Assembly (NCBI GenBank): GCA_041581055.1
Contig: JBFGCT010000082.1
Coordinates: forward strand, 1 to 17,278
From: JBFGCT01 sp041581055
GTDB taxonomy: Bacteria > Actinomycetota > Acidimicrobiia > Acidimicrobiales > Ilumatobacteraceae
Length of the DNA: 17,278 bases
Reading direction: 5' to 3'
Shown: positions 1-7,219 of the stretch, piece after piece
Numbering within the stretch: position 1 is the stretch's first letter
Layout of the letters: each line of letters starts with the position of its first letter
Notes under the pieces: generated by a model
The model's input: the letters and a program-made list of their open reading frames with translations, nothing else
Databases searched by the model: none
Told to the model about the DNA's origin: nothing
Position numbers and translations under genes: made by a program

Positions 1-551
1 CGACCACCACCACGACCACCGCGCCGACCGTCGTCCCCGACTTCGGCGACGACGCGCCGGATCGCAAGATCTGCTTCATCTGCTCCAAGGGCGGCCTCGA
101 CATGGCCTACCCCGCGCTGATCATGGCCAACGGCGCCCTCGGTGAGGGCATCGAGACCCACATCTTCTTCACCTTCTGGGGCCTCGACATGGTCAACAAG
201 AAGACGATGGACGACCTCAAGTTCACGCCGCTCGGCAACGCCGCCATGCACATGCCCCCGGGGCTCGGCGGCCTGTCCGACAAGCACATGCCGCAGGGCC
301 TCGGCGGCCTGCCGGGGATGACCGCGATGGCGACCAAGATGCTGAAGAAGCAGATCGCCGACGTCGACGTCCCCGAGATCCCCGAGTTCCTCCAGATGCT
401 CTCCGACATGGGCGCCCACCTGTGGGCCTGCCGGATGTCGGCCGACATGATGGGCCTCGAGAAGGACGACCTGTTCGACGAGGTGATCGACATCATCAAC
501 GTCAGCGAGTTCATCGAGCTCTCCGAAGGCGGCCAGATCGTCTTCGTCTGA
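1..551 (+). CDS. DsrE/DsrF/DrsH-like family protein, 5' end outside window
   Basis: The open frame runs in from the left edge (first full codon at position 3) and stops with TGA at 549-551, so the N-terminus is missing. DsrE-like proteins are small cytoplasmic folds involved in sulfur relay or persulfide handling. Signs of the family are the opening strand with two Cys (KICFICSKGG, residues 22-31 of the visible part), then LDMAYPALIMAN, HIFFTFWGLDM, the PGMTAMATKM segment, and a late Cys in WACRMSADMMG (Cys 143). This resembles the DsrE2 type, where the late Cys is conserved. Before the domain lies a Thr/Pro stretch (TTTTTTAPTVVP), which looks like a linker, so the full protein probably has another domain upstream. 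The internal ATG at 102 cannot be the true start, because it falls inside the first strand-loop of the domain. An insertion containing two near-copies of HMPxGLGGL sits in the loop before PGMTAM. The specific sulfur substrate is unknown. Confidence 0.85.
   Translation, partial: TTTTTTAPTVVPDFGDDAPDRKICFICSKGGLDMAYPALIMANGALGEGIETHIFFTFWGLDMVNKKTMDDLKFTPLGNAAMHMPPGLGGLSDKHMPQGLGGLPGMTAMATKMLKKQIADVDVPEIPEFLQMLSDMGAHLWACRMSADMMGLEKDDLFDEVIDIINVSEFIELSEGGQIVFV
249..311 (+). repeat. Internal HMPxGLGGL peptide repeat in the DsrE-like protein
   Basis: Two copies of a nine-residue unit, HMPPGLGGL (249-275) and HMPQGLGGL (285-311), are separated by SDK. They lie in the loop that precedes the PGMTAMATKM helix. 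As I remember DsrE2 proteins, this loop is short and Pro/Met-rich, so this is probably a local duplication inside it. Confidence 0.6.
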
Positions 552-580
552 GGCGGCGCGCTGTGCGACGCTTGGTCGAC

Positions 581-618
581 CGATCACCGATCACCGATCA
601 CCGATCACCGATCACCGA
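581..618 (+). repeat. Heptanucleotide tandem repeat (CGATCAC)x5 plus CGA
   Basis: Five perfect head-to-tail copies of CGATCAC occupy 581-615, followed by a partial CGA (616-618). The array fills half of the gap between the DsrE-like gene and the cholesterol-oxidase-like gene and ends 11 bases before the latter's GTG start, just upstream of its GGAG. A 7-bp unit is not a multiple of three, but the array is non-coding. A change in copy number would alter leader length and promoter spacing rather than the protein. Confidence 0.9.
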
Positions 619-629
619 CGGAGCGTGCC

Positions 630-2318
630 GTGGAACCGCAGCCGACCTTTGACACCGATGTCGTGATCGTCGGCAGCGGATTCGGTGGCAGCGTCAGCGC
701 GCTCCGGCTGACGGAGAAGGGCTACCGCGTCACGGTGCTCGAAGCGGGCCGACGCTTCACCGCGTCCGACTTCCCGAAGACGAACTGGAACCTGCGCAAG
801 TTCCTCTACGTCCCCCAGCTCGGGATGCGGGGCATCCAGCGGCTCAACCTGCTCAGCGACGTGCTCGTGCTGTCCGGTGCCGGCGTCGGCGGCGGCTCGC
901 TCGTCTACGCGAACACGCTGTACGAGCCGCTCGGCCAGTTCTACGCGGACCGGCAGTGGTCGGCGATCACCGACTGGCGCGACGAGCTGGCTCCGCACTA
1001 CGACCAGGCCAAGCGGATGCTCGGCGTCACCCCGGCGCCCGACGACAGCCCGAACGACGCGGTGATCCGCGAGATCGGCGAGCGGATGGGCGTCGGCCAC
1101 ACGTATCGCCCGACCGACGTCGGGGTGTACTTCGGCGAGCCCGGCGAGACGGTCGCCGACCCGTACTTCGGCGGGGCCGGCCCGGAGCGGAGCGGGTGCG
1201 TGAAGTGCGGCGCCTGCATGGTCGGATGCCGCCACAACGCCAAGAACACCCTCGACCGCAACTACCTGTACCTCGCCGAGGCCGGCGGGGCGACCGTGCT
1301 GGCGGAGCGGAAGGTGACCGACATCGTCCCCCTCGACGGCGGCGGCTACGAGGTCGTCTCGGAGCGGCCCGGAGCGCGGCGCGGGCGAGCGGTCCAGCGG
1401 GTCACCACCGAGCAGGTGATCCTGTCGGCCGGTGTCCTCGGCACGATGCGGCTGCTCGCCGACCTGAAGGAACGCGGGCGCCTGCCGCGGCTGTCCGACC
1501 GGCTCGGCGAGCTCGTGCGCACCAACTCCGAGTCGATCCCCGGCGCCTCGACGCTGAAGGTGACCGACACCGACTACTCGCAAGGCATCGCGATCAGCTC
1601 GTCGATCTACCCGAACGAGCACACCCACATCGAGGGCGTGCGCTACTCGACGGGTTCCAACTCGATGGGGCTGCTGACGACGCTGCTCGTCCCGGGCGGA
1701 GGGAGGATGCCCCGGCAACTCCGATTCATCGGCCAGACGCTGCGCCACCCGCTCCACTTCCTGCGCAGCCTGTCCGTGCGCCGATGGTCGGAGCGCTCGG
1801 TGATCCTGCTCGTGATGCAAAGCCGCGACAACAGCATCAACCTGCGGTGGAGGCGTCGCAAGCACGGGGTGCGGCTGCGCTCGGAGCAGGGGACGGGCGA
1901 GCCGAACCCGACGTTCATCCCCGAAGCCGAGGAGGCGGCCCGGCACGCGGCCGACATCATGGGCGGCGACGCCTACGGCTCGGTCAACGAGGCGCTGCTC
2001 GACGTGCCGGTCACGGCGCACATCCTCGGCGGCTGCGTGATCGGCGTCGACGCCGAGCACGGCGTCATCGACGCCTACCAGCGGGTCTACGGCCATCCCG
2101 GGCTGCACGTGGCCGACGGCTCGGCGATCAGCGCCAACCTCGGCGTCAACCCGTCGCTCACGATCACCGCCCAGTCCGAGCGGGCGATGGCCTTCTGGCC
2201 GAACCGGGGCGAGCCCGACCCACGCCCGCCGCTCGGCGACGCGTACCGGCCCCTCGCGCCGGTGCCGCCGCGCGCCCCGGCCGTGCCCGAAGGCGCCCCA
2301 GCCGCGCTCCGCGCCTGA
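630..2318 (+). CDS. choD: GMC-type FAD oxidoreductase, ChoD-like cholesterol oxidase
   Basis: A 562-aa flavoprotein predicted to oxidise a sterol 3-hydroxyl group, with oxygen or another acceptor. The N-terminal Rossmann motif VVIVGSGFGG (11-20) ends in an acidic residue at LEAG (37-40) that would bind FAD ribose. The GMC signature SGAGVGGGS lies at 82-90. A C-terminal block (TAHILGGC, then ADGSAISANLGVNPSLTI) holds the usual active-site His/Asn region. Cys190, 193, 196 and 200 form CxxCxxCxxxC followed by RHNAKNTL. From memory the mycobacterial ChoD protein (about 578 aa) has the same block and near-identical flanking segments, so ChoD orthology is likely. I see no twin-arginine or Sec signal, so it should be cytoplasmic. 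The GTG start at 630 has GGAG at 620-623 and leaves the FAD motif at the normal place. It follows the DsrE-like gene by 78 bases. Substrate is inferred from family only. Confidence 0.9.
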   Translation: MEPQPTFDTDVVIVGSGFGGSVSALRLTEKGYRVTVLEAGRRFTASDFPKTNWNLRKFLYVPQLGMRGIQRLNLLSDVLVLSGAGVGGGSLVYANTLYEPLGQFYADRQWSAITDWRDELAPHYDQAKRMLGVTPAPDDSPNDAVIREIGERMGVGHTYRPTDVGVYFGEPGETVADPYFGGAGPERSGCVKCGACMVGCRHNAKNTLDRNYLYLAEAGGATVLAERKVTDIVPLDGGGYEVVSERPGARRGRAVQRVTTEQVILSAGVLGTMRLLADLKERGRLPRLSDRLGELVRTNSESIPGASTLKVTDTDYSQGIAISSSIYPNEHTHIEGVRYSTGSNSMGLLTTLLVPGGGRMPRQLRFIGQTLRHPLHFLRSLSVRRWSERSVILLVMQSRDNSINLRWRRRKHGVRLRSEQGTGEPNPTFIPEAEEAARHAADIMGGDAYGSVNEALLDVPVTAHILGGCVIGVDAEHGVIDAYQRVYGHPGLHVADGSAISANLGVNPSLTITAQSERAMAFWPNRGEPDPRPPLGDAYRPLAPVPPRAPAVPEGAPAALRA

Positions 2319-2341
2319 CCACGACCACCTCGATCCCGATC

Positions 2342-2393
2342 CGTTTGCGTCGCGATTGTGACCGCACGGGTCGCCAGAATCGCGACGCAAACG
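2342..2393. terminator. Large perfect inverted repeat between convergent genes
   Basis: Arms of 16 bases (2342-2357 and 2378-2393, CGTTTGCGTCGCGATT and its exact complement) flank a 20-base loop. The loop itself can form GACC/GGTC (2360-2363 with 2369-2372). The element lies in the 90-base gap between the stops of the ChoD-like gene (+) and the arylsulfatase gene (-), the right place for a bidirectional transcription barrier. No T-run follows on either strand, so it is not a textbook intrinsic terminator. It could also be a dispersed palindromic repeat. Confidence 0.6.
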
Positions 2394-2408
2394 TGGGGGG
2401 AACGTGGG

Positions 2409-4745
2409 TTACTGGGTGCGCATGGCGGCGGTTCGCTCGCCGGCGCGCATCCGGTCGGCAGTCGCCCGGTCGGGGTCGTCGAGGCGTTCGAGGGTGACGC
2501 CGTGGATGTCGGCGGTGCATGGGAACCCGTGCTCGTACGGGCCGACCGGGGCGCCGGTGTCGACGCCGACGTCGAACGTCTCGCCGCTCATCGAGAACAC
2601 GATCGGCACCGTGCGCTCGACACGGGCGCGGTCGACCTCGGTTCCGTCGACCGACAGCGTGACGAGGCCGCCGGCGCCGAATCCGCCGTCGTGGGCGTAG
2701 TGCACGACGAGCTCGTGGTCGCCGGGGGCGAGCGGCTCGGCGGCGCGGACGAATGTCAAGTCGTGGCCGAAGCAGTTGTAGAGGTAGGTCGGGACGCCGT
2801 CGTCGAGGTACATGCTCCAGCCGGCCATGTTGCCGCCCTGGCAGGCGATCACGCCGTGGGCGCCGTCCGCCGGCACGGTGATCGCGGCGGAGATCCGCGA
2901 CGACGCGTTCTTCAAGTTGACCACCGACGACTCGGGCATGCGGACATGCGCCGGCGTGTACGTCATCCTCCGGCGCCCGCCGAGCGCGTGCGGGACGCGG
3001 CGGTCGCCGCCGCGGTGCGAGCCGGCGTCGCGCAAGGGGTAGACGCCGTTGCGCGCCGCTTCCCGCTCGAACAGCGCGCGCAGCTCGGCGAGCGTGTCGG
3101 GGTGCTCGTCGGCCAGGTCGCGCGCCTGGCTGAAGTCGTCGCTGACCCGGTACAGCTCCCAGCGCTCCTGCTCGCCGTCGAACTCGAAGCCCTGGAGCCG
3201 GATCCACGGCAGCCGGCCGTGAAAGCACGACGCGATCCAGCCGTCGTGGTAGATCGCCCGGTTGCCGAGGATCTCGAAGTACTGCGTGCCGCGCCGCTCG
3301 GGCGCGGCGGCGTCGTGGAACGTGTCGTTCATCGGGACGCCGGCGACCGGGAGCTGCTCGATGCCGTCGACCTGCGACGGCGCGGGGACGCCGGCGGCGG
3401 CGAGGATCGTCGGGGCGATGTCGACCACGTGGTGGAACTGGTCGCGCAGGCCGCCGGGATCGGCGATGCGCGCCGGCCAGGAGATCGCCAGGCCGTTGCG
3501 CGTCCCGCCGAAGTGGGAGGCGACCTGCTTCATCCATTGGAACGGCGAGTCGAGCGCCCACGCCCAGCCGACGTTGAAGTGGTTCTCGCAGCGGGCGGTG
3601 CCGAAGTCGTCGATGTGGTCGAGCAGCCACTCCGGATCCTCGTGCACGCCGTTCTGGAACGACGGCGCGCTCCACGCCCCGTGGATCGTCCCCTCCGCCG
3701 ACGCCCCGTTGTCGCCGGTGACGTAGATGACGAGCGTGTCGTCGAAGCAGCCCATCCGCTCCAACGCCTGGAGGACGCGGTCGGCCTGGGCGTCGGTGTG
3801 CGCGAGGAACGCGGCGAAGACCTCCATCAGCCGGCGGGCGACCGGCTTGTACCGGTCGGGATACTCGCTCCACGACGGGATCTGCCCGGGGCGCGGCGTC
3901 AGCTCGGTGTCGGCGGGGATCACGCCCATCGCCAGTTGGCGCTCGTAGATCTCCTCGCGCAGCGCGTCCCAGCCGCCGTCGAAGCGGCCGGCGAAGCGCT
4001 CGATCCACTCCGGCCACACGTGGTGCGGCGCGTGGACGGCGGCGGGTGCGAAGTAGGCGAAGAACGGGCGGTGTGGCGCGCCGGCCCGCTGGCGCTCGAT
4101 CCACTCGATCGCCCGGTCCGCCAGGTCCTCGGTGAGGTGGTAGTCGTCGCGGCCGACGTACGGGGCGATCGGGGTGGTCTGGTCGTAGACCGCGGGCTCC
4201 CAGTGCGAGGCCTCGGCGCCGATGATGCCGTAGAACCGATCGAAGCCCATGCCGGTCGGCCAGCGGTCGAACGGCCCGGCCGGGCCCTGCTCCCACGACG
4301 GGGTGAGGTGCCACTTGCCGAAGCAAGCCGTCGAGTAGCCGTTGCGGCGCAGGATCTCGGCGACGGTCGCCGACTCGCGGGGGATCGCGCTGTCGTAGCC
4401 GGGGAAGCTGTTGGCGATCTCGGTGATGCCGCCCATGTGGACGGTGTGGTGGTTGCGGCCGGTGAGCAGCGCGGCGCGCGTCGGTGAGCACAGCGCCGTC
4501 GTGTGGAATCGGTTGTACCGCAGCCCGGCGGCGGCGACGCGGTCGACGCCGGGCGTCGGGATCGGCCCGCCGAACGTCGCGCACGACCCGAAGCCGACGT
4601 CGTCGAGCATGATCAGCAGCACGTTCGGGGCGCCCTCCGGCGACGACGGGGCGTCGAGCGGCGCGGCGATCGCGTCGTCGATCAGGCGGGCGATCGTTCC
4701 CTCGAACGGCGGTGTCGGCGGTGGGAGGCGGTCGGCGCCGCTCAC
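2409..4745 (-). CDS. Type I (formylglycine) arylsulfatase, Ats family
   Basis: A 778-aa sulfatase that hydrolyses sulfate esters. The metal-binding Asp pair is in LLIMLDDVGF (Asp48, Asp49). The maturation motif is CSPTRAALLTGR, with Cys86 as the residue converted to formylglycine, and GKWH at 143-146 supplies the usual Lys and His. VIYVTGDNGAS is the C-terminal metal-site segment. A beta-rich C-terminal domain follows the catalytic part. Length and layout resemble the mycobacterial AtsA/AtsD group (about 787 aa). No export signal is visible. I start it at GTG 4745, because this GTG overlaps the TGA of the upstream alkylsulfatase-like gene (GTGA), implying translational coupling, and it gives a normal N-terminus. 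The frame is also open far upstream, but that part is antisense-type noise. It is the last gene of the leftward run and ends with TAA just before the large hairpin. The activating formylglycine-generating enzyme is not in the window. Confidence 0.92.
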   Translation of the reverse strand: MSGADRLPPPTPPFEGTIARLIDDAIAAPLDAPSSPEGAPNVLLIMLDDVGFGSCATFGGPIPTPGVDRVAAAGLRYNRFHTTALCSPTRAALLTGRNHHTVHMGGITEIANSFPGYDSAIPRESATVAEILRRNGYSTACFGKWHLTPSWEQGPAGPFDRWPTGMGFDRFYGIIGAEASHWEPAVYDQTTPIAPYVGRDDYHLTEDLADRAIEWIERQRAGAPHRPFFAYFAPAAVHAPHHVWPEWIERFAGRFDGGWDALREEIYERQLAMGVIPADTELTPRPGQIPSWSEYPDRYKPVARRLMEVFAAFLAHTDAQADRVLQALERMGCFDDTLVIYVTGDNGASAEGTIHGAWSAPSFQNGVHEDPEWLLDHIDDFGTARCENHFNVGWAWALDSPFQWMKQVASHFGGTRNGLAISWPARIADPGGLRDQFHHVVDIAPTILAAAGVPAPSQVDGIEQLPVAGVPMNDTFHDAAAPERRGTQYFEILGNRAIYHDGWIASCFHGRLPWIRLQGFEFDGEQERWELYRVSDDFSQARDLADEHPDTLAELRALFEREAARNGVYPLRDAGSHRGGDRRVPHALGGRRRMTYTPAHVRMPESSVVNLKNASSRISAAITVPADGAHGVIACQGGNMAGWSMYLDDGVPTYLYNCFGHDLTFVRAAEPLAPGDHELVVHYAHDGGFGAGGLVTLSVDGTEVDRARVERTVPIVFSMSGETFDVGVDTGAPVGPYEHGFPCTADIHGVTLERLDDPDRATADRMRAGERTAAMRTQ

Positions 4746-6445
4746 CGTGCGAGCCCCGGCAGGTCGAAGCACGCGAGGAACCGGCGGATGCGATCGACGG
4801 GGCCGGTGGCGCCGACCGACCCGGCGGCGATGGCGTCGTCGAGGCCGACCCGGCCGCCGATCAGGTCGGGCCAGGCGGCGAGGTCGACCGCGAGCTCGAT
4901 GTCGGCCTCGCTGCCGTCGGTCGGGACGGCGACGCGGTTGCGGATGTGGAGCCCGGCCGCCGAACCGTCGGAGAAGCGCCAGCGCAGCTCGTCGTCGAGG
5001 TCGCCCGCCGCGTCGGGGTCGAGCACGACGCGCAGCCCGTGGACGACCGCCGCCGGCGGCGTCGACCGCACGAGGTCGCGGCCGAACCGGTGGACCCGGA
5101 ACCGGTCGAGGTCGAGCCGGCGCTCCAACTCGAGCGCCCGGGTCAGGCACCAGTTGCGGATGTTCGCCGCGGTGGTGCGCTGGGCGACCGCCCGCAGCGC
5201 GTCGGCGAGGAGTTGGCGGTCGGCGTCGTCGGCCGGGTCCTCGCGCCGGACGAGCCACGTCGCGAGCTCGAGCGCCCAGCGGAGGTCGTCGCCCTCGATC
5301 GCGGTCCGCACCTCGGCGCGCACCGCGTCGGCGCCGCCGAACCCCTCGCCGAGGCGGGTGGCGCGCTCGGCCGGCGGCAGCGGGAAGAGCGTCGACTCGT
5401 CGCCGTCGAACCATCCCCGCAGCCCGCCGTGGATCTGGCGGACGTGGTGTTCGGCGACGCCGTAGAGCTGTTGGGTGAAGTAGCTCCCGCCGTACGGATC
5501 GGGAAGCCGCACGAACGAGGTCAGCTCGCCCAGGGTCAGGCCCTTGTTGATCCCTCTCACGGTTTGGTCGAGCAAGAACTGCACGGCGTCGCGGGCGAGG
5601 GTCACCTCGCCGCGGATCCGGTCGGCGCCGCTCAGCGGCGGCCCGTGCGCGCCGAGGAGGTGGTCGGCGCCGAGGCCGAGCAGGTGGTCGAAGCCGGTCA
5701 GCAGGACGTTCGGGTCGCGGAACGCCTCGCCGCGGATGGCGAACACGTTGAACAGCGCCGGCCACGCGAGGTTGTTGACGCACACACCGAGTTCGGGGAA
5801 CCAGATCGTGATCGAGTCGTCGGCGTCGGACGGGGCCGGCGTCAGCTCGACGGCCAGGCCGGCCAGCGTTGTCGTCGTCGGCGTGTCGAAGGTGTCGGTG
5901 GGGGCGACGAAGCCGGGGGTGAAGGGCGCGTGGTCGGGGCGGCGGAACTCGAGGCCGAGGCCGACGTTGATCAGCCCGTCGGGCCCGTCGCTCGGGAGCA
6001 GAATCCCGAACTGGTGCACGAGCCCCCGGCCGGCGGCGGCGCTCAGCTCGACCCCGACCTTGCGGCGGTTGCCGACGATCCGCTCGTGGCCCCAGACCGG
6101 GACCGACTCGCCGGCGCCGCCGACCGCCGCCGTCCCGCCGACGTAGTGGTAGTGGGTGTAGACGACGGCGACGACCGGGGCGCCGGTTTCGGCCCGCACG
6201 GCGTCGAGCGCCCACCGCATCTCCTCGACCGACTCGCCGGTGTCGATGGCGATCAGCCCGCCGGGCCCCTCGACGAAGTTCTGGTTCGACAGCCCGTTGC
6301 CGACGACCGACCACACGCCGTCGCGCACCCGGTGGACGCGCCGCTCGAACCGTGCGCTGTGGGCGATGTGCTCGCGATGGCCCAACTGGCCGTGCGCCGC
6401 CTCGGATGTGACGCTGCGGTCGGCCGCGAAGCTGGACGACTCCAT
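4742..6445 (-). CDS. MBL-fold alkylsulfatase-like protein with dimerization and SCP2-like domains
   Basis: A 567-aa protein with the three-part layout of type III alkylsulfatases such as SdsA1. It has an MBL-fold part (about 40-310), a helical dimerization region (about 320-460, with VRGINKGLTLGEL and a conserved Y-F-x-Q segment) and a C-terminal SCP2-like sterol-carrier part (about 465-567). Family members cleave primary or secondary alkyl sulfates using a dinuclear zinc site. Here the metal motif is altered: THYHYVGG (97-104) stands where SdsA1-type enzymes have THxHxDHxGG. The later segments CVNNLAWPALFN and GAHGPPLSG also differ from the canonical Glu- and HHWP-containing ones. It may be a divergent subfamily with changed chemistry. 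The ATG at 6445 shares its A with the upstream TGA, and a GTG at 6448 is an alternative start. It overlaps the downstream arylsulfatase by four bases, so both are probably made together. Confidence 0.85.
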   Translation of the reverse strand: MESSSFAADRSVTSEAAHGQLGHREHIAHSARFERRVHRVRDGVWSVVGNGLSNQNFVEGPGGLIAIDTGESVEEMRWALDAVRAETGAPVVAVVYTHYHYVGGTAAVGGAGESVPVWGHERIVGNRRKVGVELSAAAGRGLVHQFGILLPSDGPDGLINVGLGLEFRRPDHAPFTPGFVAPTDTFDTPTTTTLAGLAVELTPAPSDADDSITIWFPELGVCVNNLAWPALFNVFAIRGEAFRDPNVLLTGFDHLLGLGADHLLGAHGPPLSGADRIRGEVTLARDAVQFLLDQTVRGINKGLTLGELTSFVRLPDPYGGSYFTQQLYGVAEHHVRQIHGGLRGWFDGDESTLFPLPPAERATRLGEGFGGADAVRAEVRTAIEGDDLRWALELATWLVRREDPADDADRQLLADALRAVAQRTTAANIRNWCLTRALELERRLDLDRFRVHRFGRDLVRSTPPAAVVHGLRVVLDPDAAGDLDDELRWRFSDGSAAGLHIRNRVAVPTDGSEADIELAVDLAAWPDLIGGRVGLDDAIAAGSVGATGPVDRIRRFLACFDLPGLAR

Positions 6446-7185
6446 CACCGAGAGGGGAGGGAGGCCCAGAAGTCGGCGATCGCCCGCGCCCCGCCCACCG
6501 GGTCGCCGAGCATCCACCAGTGGCCCTGGTCGGGGAGCACGTGATGGCCGGCGCCGAGGCGCTCGACAACCTGCGCCACCGACCCCTCGCTGCGGTAAGG
6601 GTCGGTCGCCGAGTCGACGACCAGCGTCGGGACATCGATCGAGTCGATGGCCGGGCCCCACTCGTTGCCGATGTCGGTCGCCGACCGGTAGAGCACGAGG
6701 ATCGTCTCGGCCATCGTCGTGTCGATCGCCGCGGCCATCGCCGTCGCCGCGTGCTCCGGGACACCAGAGCCGGCGAGCATCGCGCCGCGATCGCCGTCGG
6801 AGACGCTGACGAACGTCTCCATGAACGCCTCGCCGTCGCCCGGCGTCTGCCACAGCTTGGCCATGTCGTGCCATTCGAAGTGCTCGTCGAGGTTCGGGCC
6901 GTCGGTCACCAGCGAGCGCACGAGGCCGGGGCGGGCGGCGAGGGCGCGCCACGCCAGGATCGCGCCCCAGTCGTGGACGACGAGGTCGATCGGGCCGTCG
7001 ATCGCCTCGAGCTCGTCGGCCATCCAGTCGGCGAGCCGTCCCATCGTCGGCTCGAAGCCGTCGGGTAGGGGACGCCCGAAGCCGGGGAGCTGCAACAGGA
7101 CGGCGCCGTCGACGCCGAGCTCGGCGACGAGTGGGTGCCAGATCGCCGGGGTCTCGGGCACACCGTGGACGAACACCGCAACCAT
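6445..7185 (-). CDS. Alpha/beta hydrolase with Asp nucleophile (epoxide hydrolase/dehalogenase type)
   Basis: A 246-aa alpha/beta-hydrolase-fold enzyme. The oxyanion motif is HGVPET (7-12). The nucleophile elbow VHDWGA puts Asp72 in the nucleophile position followed by Trp, as in epoxide hydrolases and haloalkane dehalogenases rather than Ser esterases. Asp195 (ATDPY) and His222 (DQGHWW) complete the likely triad. The protein begins almost directly at the first beta-strand and has a short cap, so it is small for the family. The stop overlaps the alkylsulfatase-like start by one base. The ATG at 7185 follows a TACGGT hexamer by 6 bases, so it may also have its own leaderless transcript. In this sulfatase cluster it could act on an alcohol- or epoxide-like product or on an ester side group, but its substrate cannot be read from sequence. 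Confidence 0.88.
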   Translation of the reverse strand: MVAVFVHGVPETPAIWHPLVAELGVDGAVLLQLPGFGRPLPDGFEPTMGRLADWMADELEAIDGPIDLVVHDWGAILAWRALAARPGLVRSLVTDGPNLDEHFEWHDMAKLWQTPGDGEAFMETFVSVSDGDRGAMLAGSGVPEHAATAMAAAIDTTMAETILVLYRSATDIGNEWGPAIDSIDVPTLVVDSATDPYRSEGSVAQVVERLGAGHHVLPDQGHWWMLGDPVGGARAIADFWASLPSR

Positions 7186-7191
7186 CGGCGT

Positions 7192-7197
7192 ACCGTA
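7192..7197 (-). promoter_or_regulatory. Candidate -10 element TACGGT for the alpha/beta hydrolase
   Basis: On the minus strand TACGGT is followed by six bases and then the ATG at 7185. This spacing would place the transcription start at or next to the initiation codon (leaderless). No Shine-Dalgarno-like sequence precedes the ATG. Confidence 0.45.
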
Positions 7198-7219
7198 GCG
7201 CGCGCCCGTGCGATGGGGC

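Noticed and set aside
581..618. CRISPR-like repeat
   Set aside because: The repeats are contiguous 7-mers without spacers, so this is a simple tandem repeat.
612..2390. Large minus-strand open frame opposite the cholesterol-oxidase-like gene
   Set aside because: Low-complexity Arg/Ala/Val/Asp composition with no recognisable motif, fully antisense to a convincing flavoprotein.
4746..6764. N-terminal extension of the arylsulfatase frame, giving a protein of about 1450 aa
   Set aside because: The extension is rich in Arg, Pro and Ala, overlaps the well-supported alkylsulfatase-like gene in another frame, and has no domain of its own. It is open because stops are rare at this GC content.
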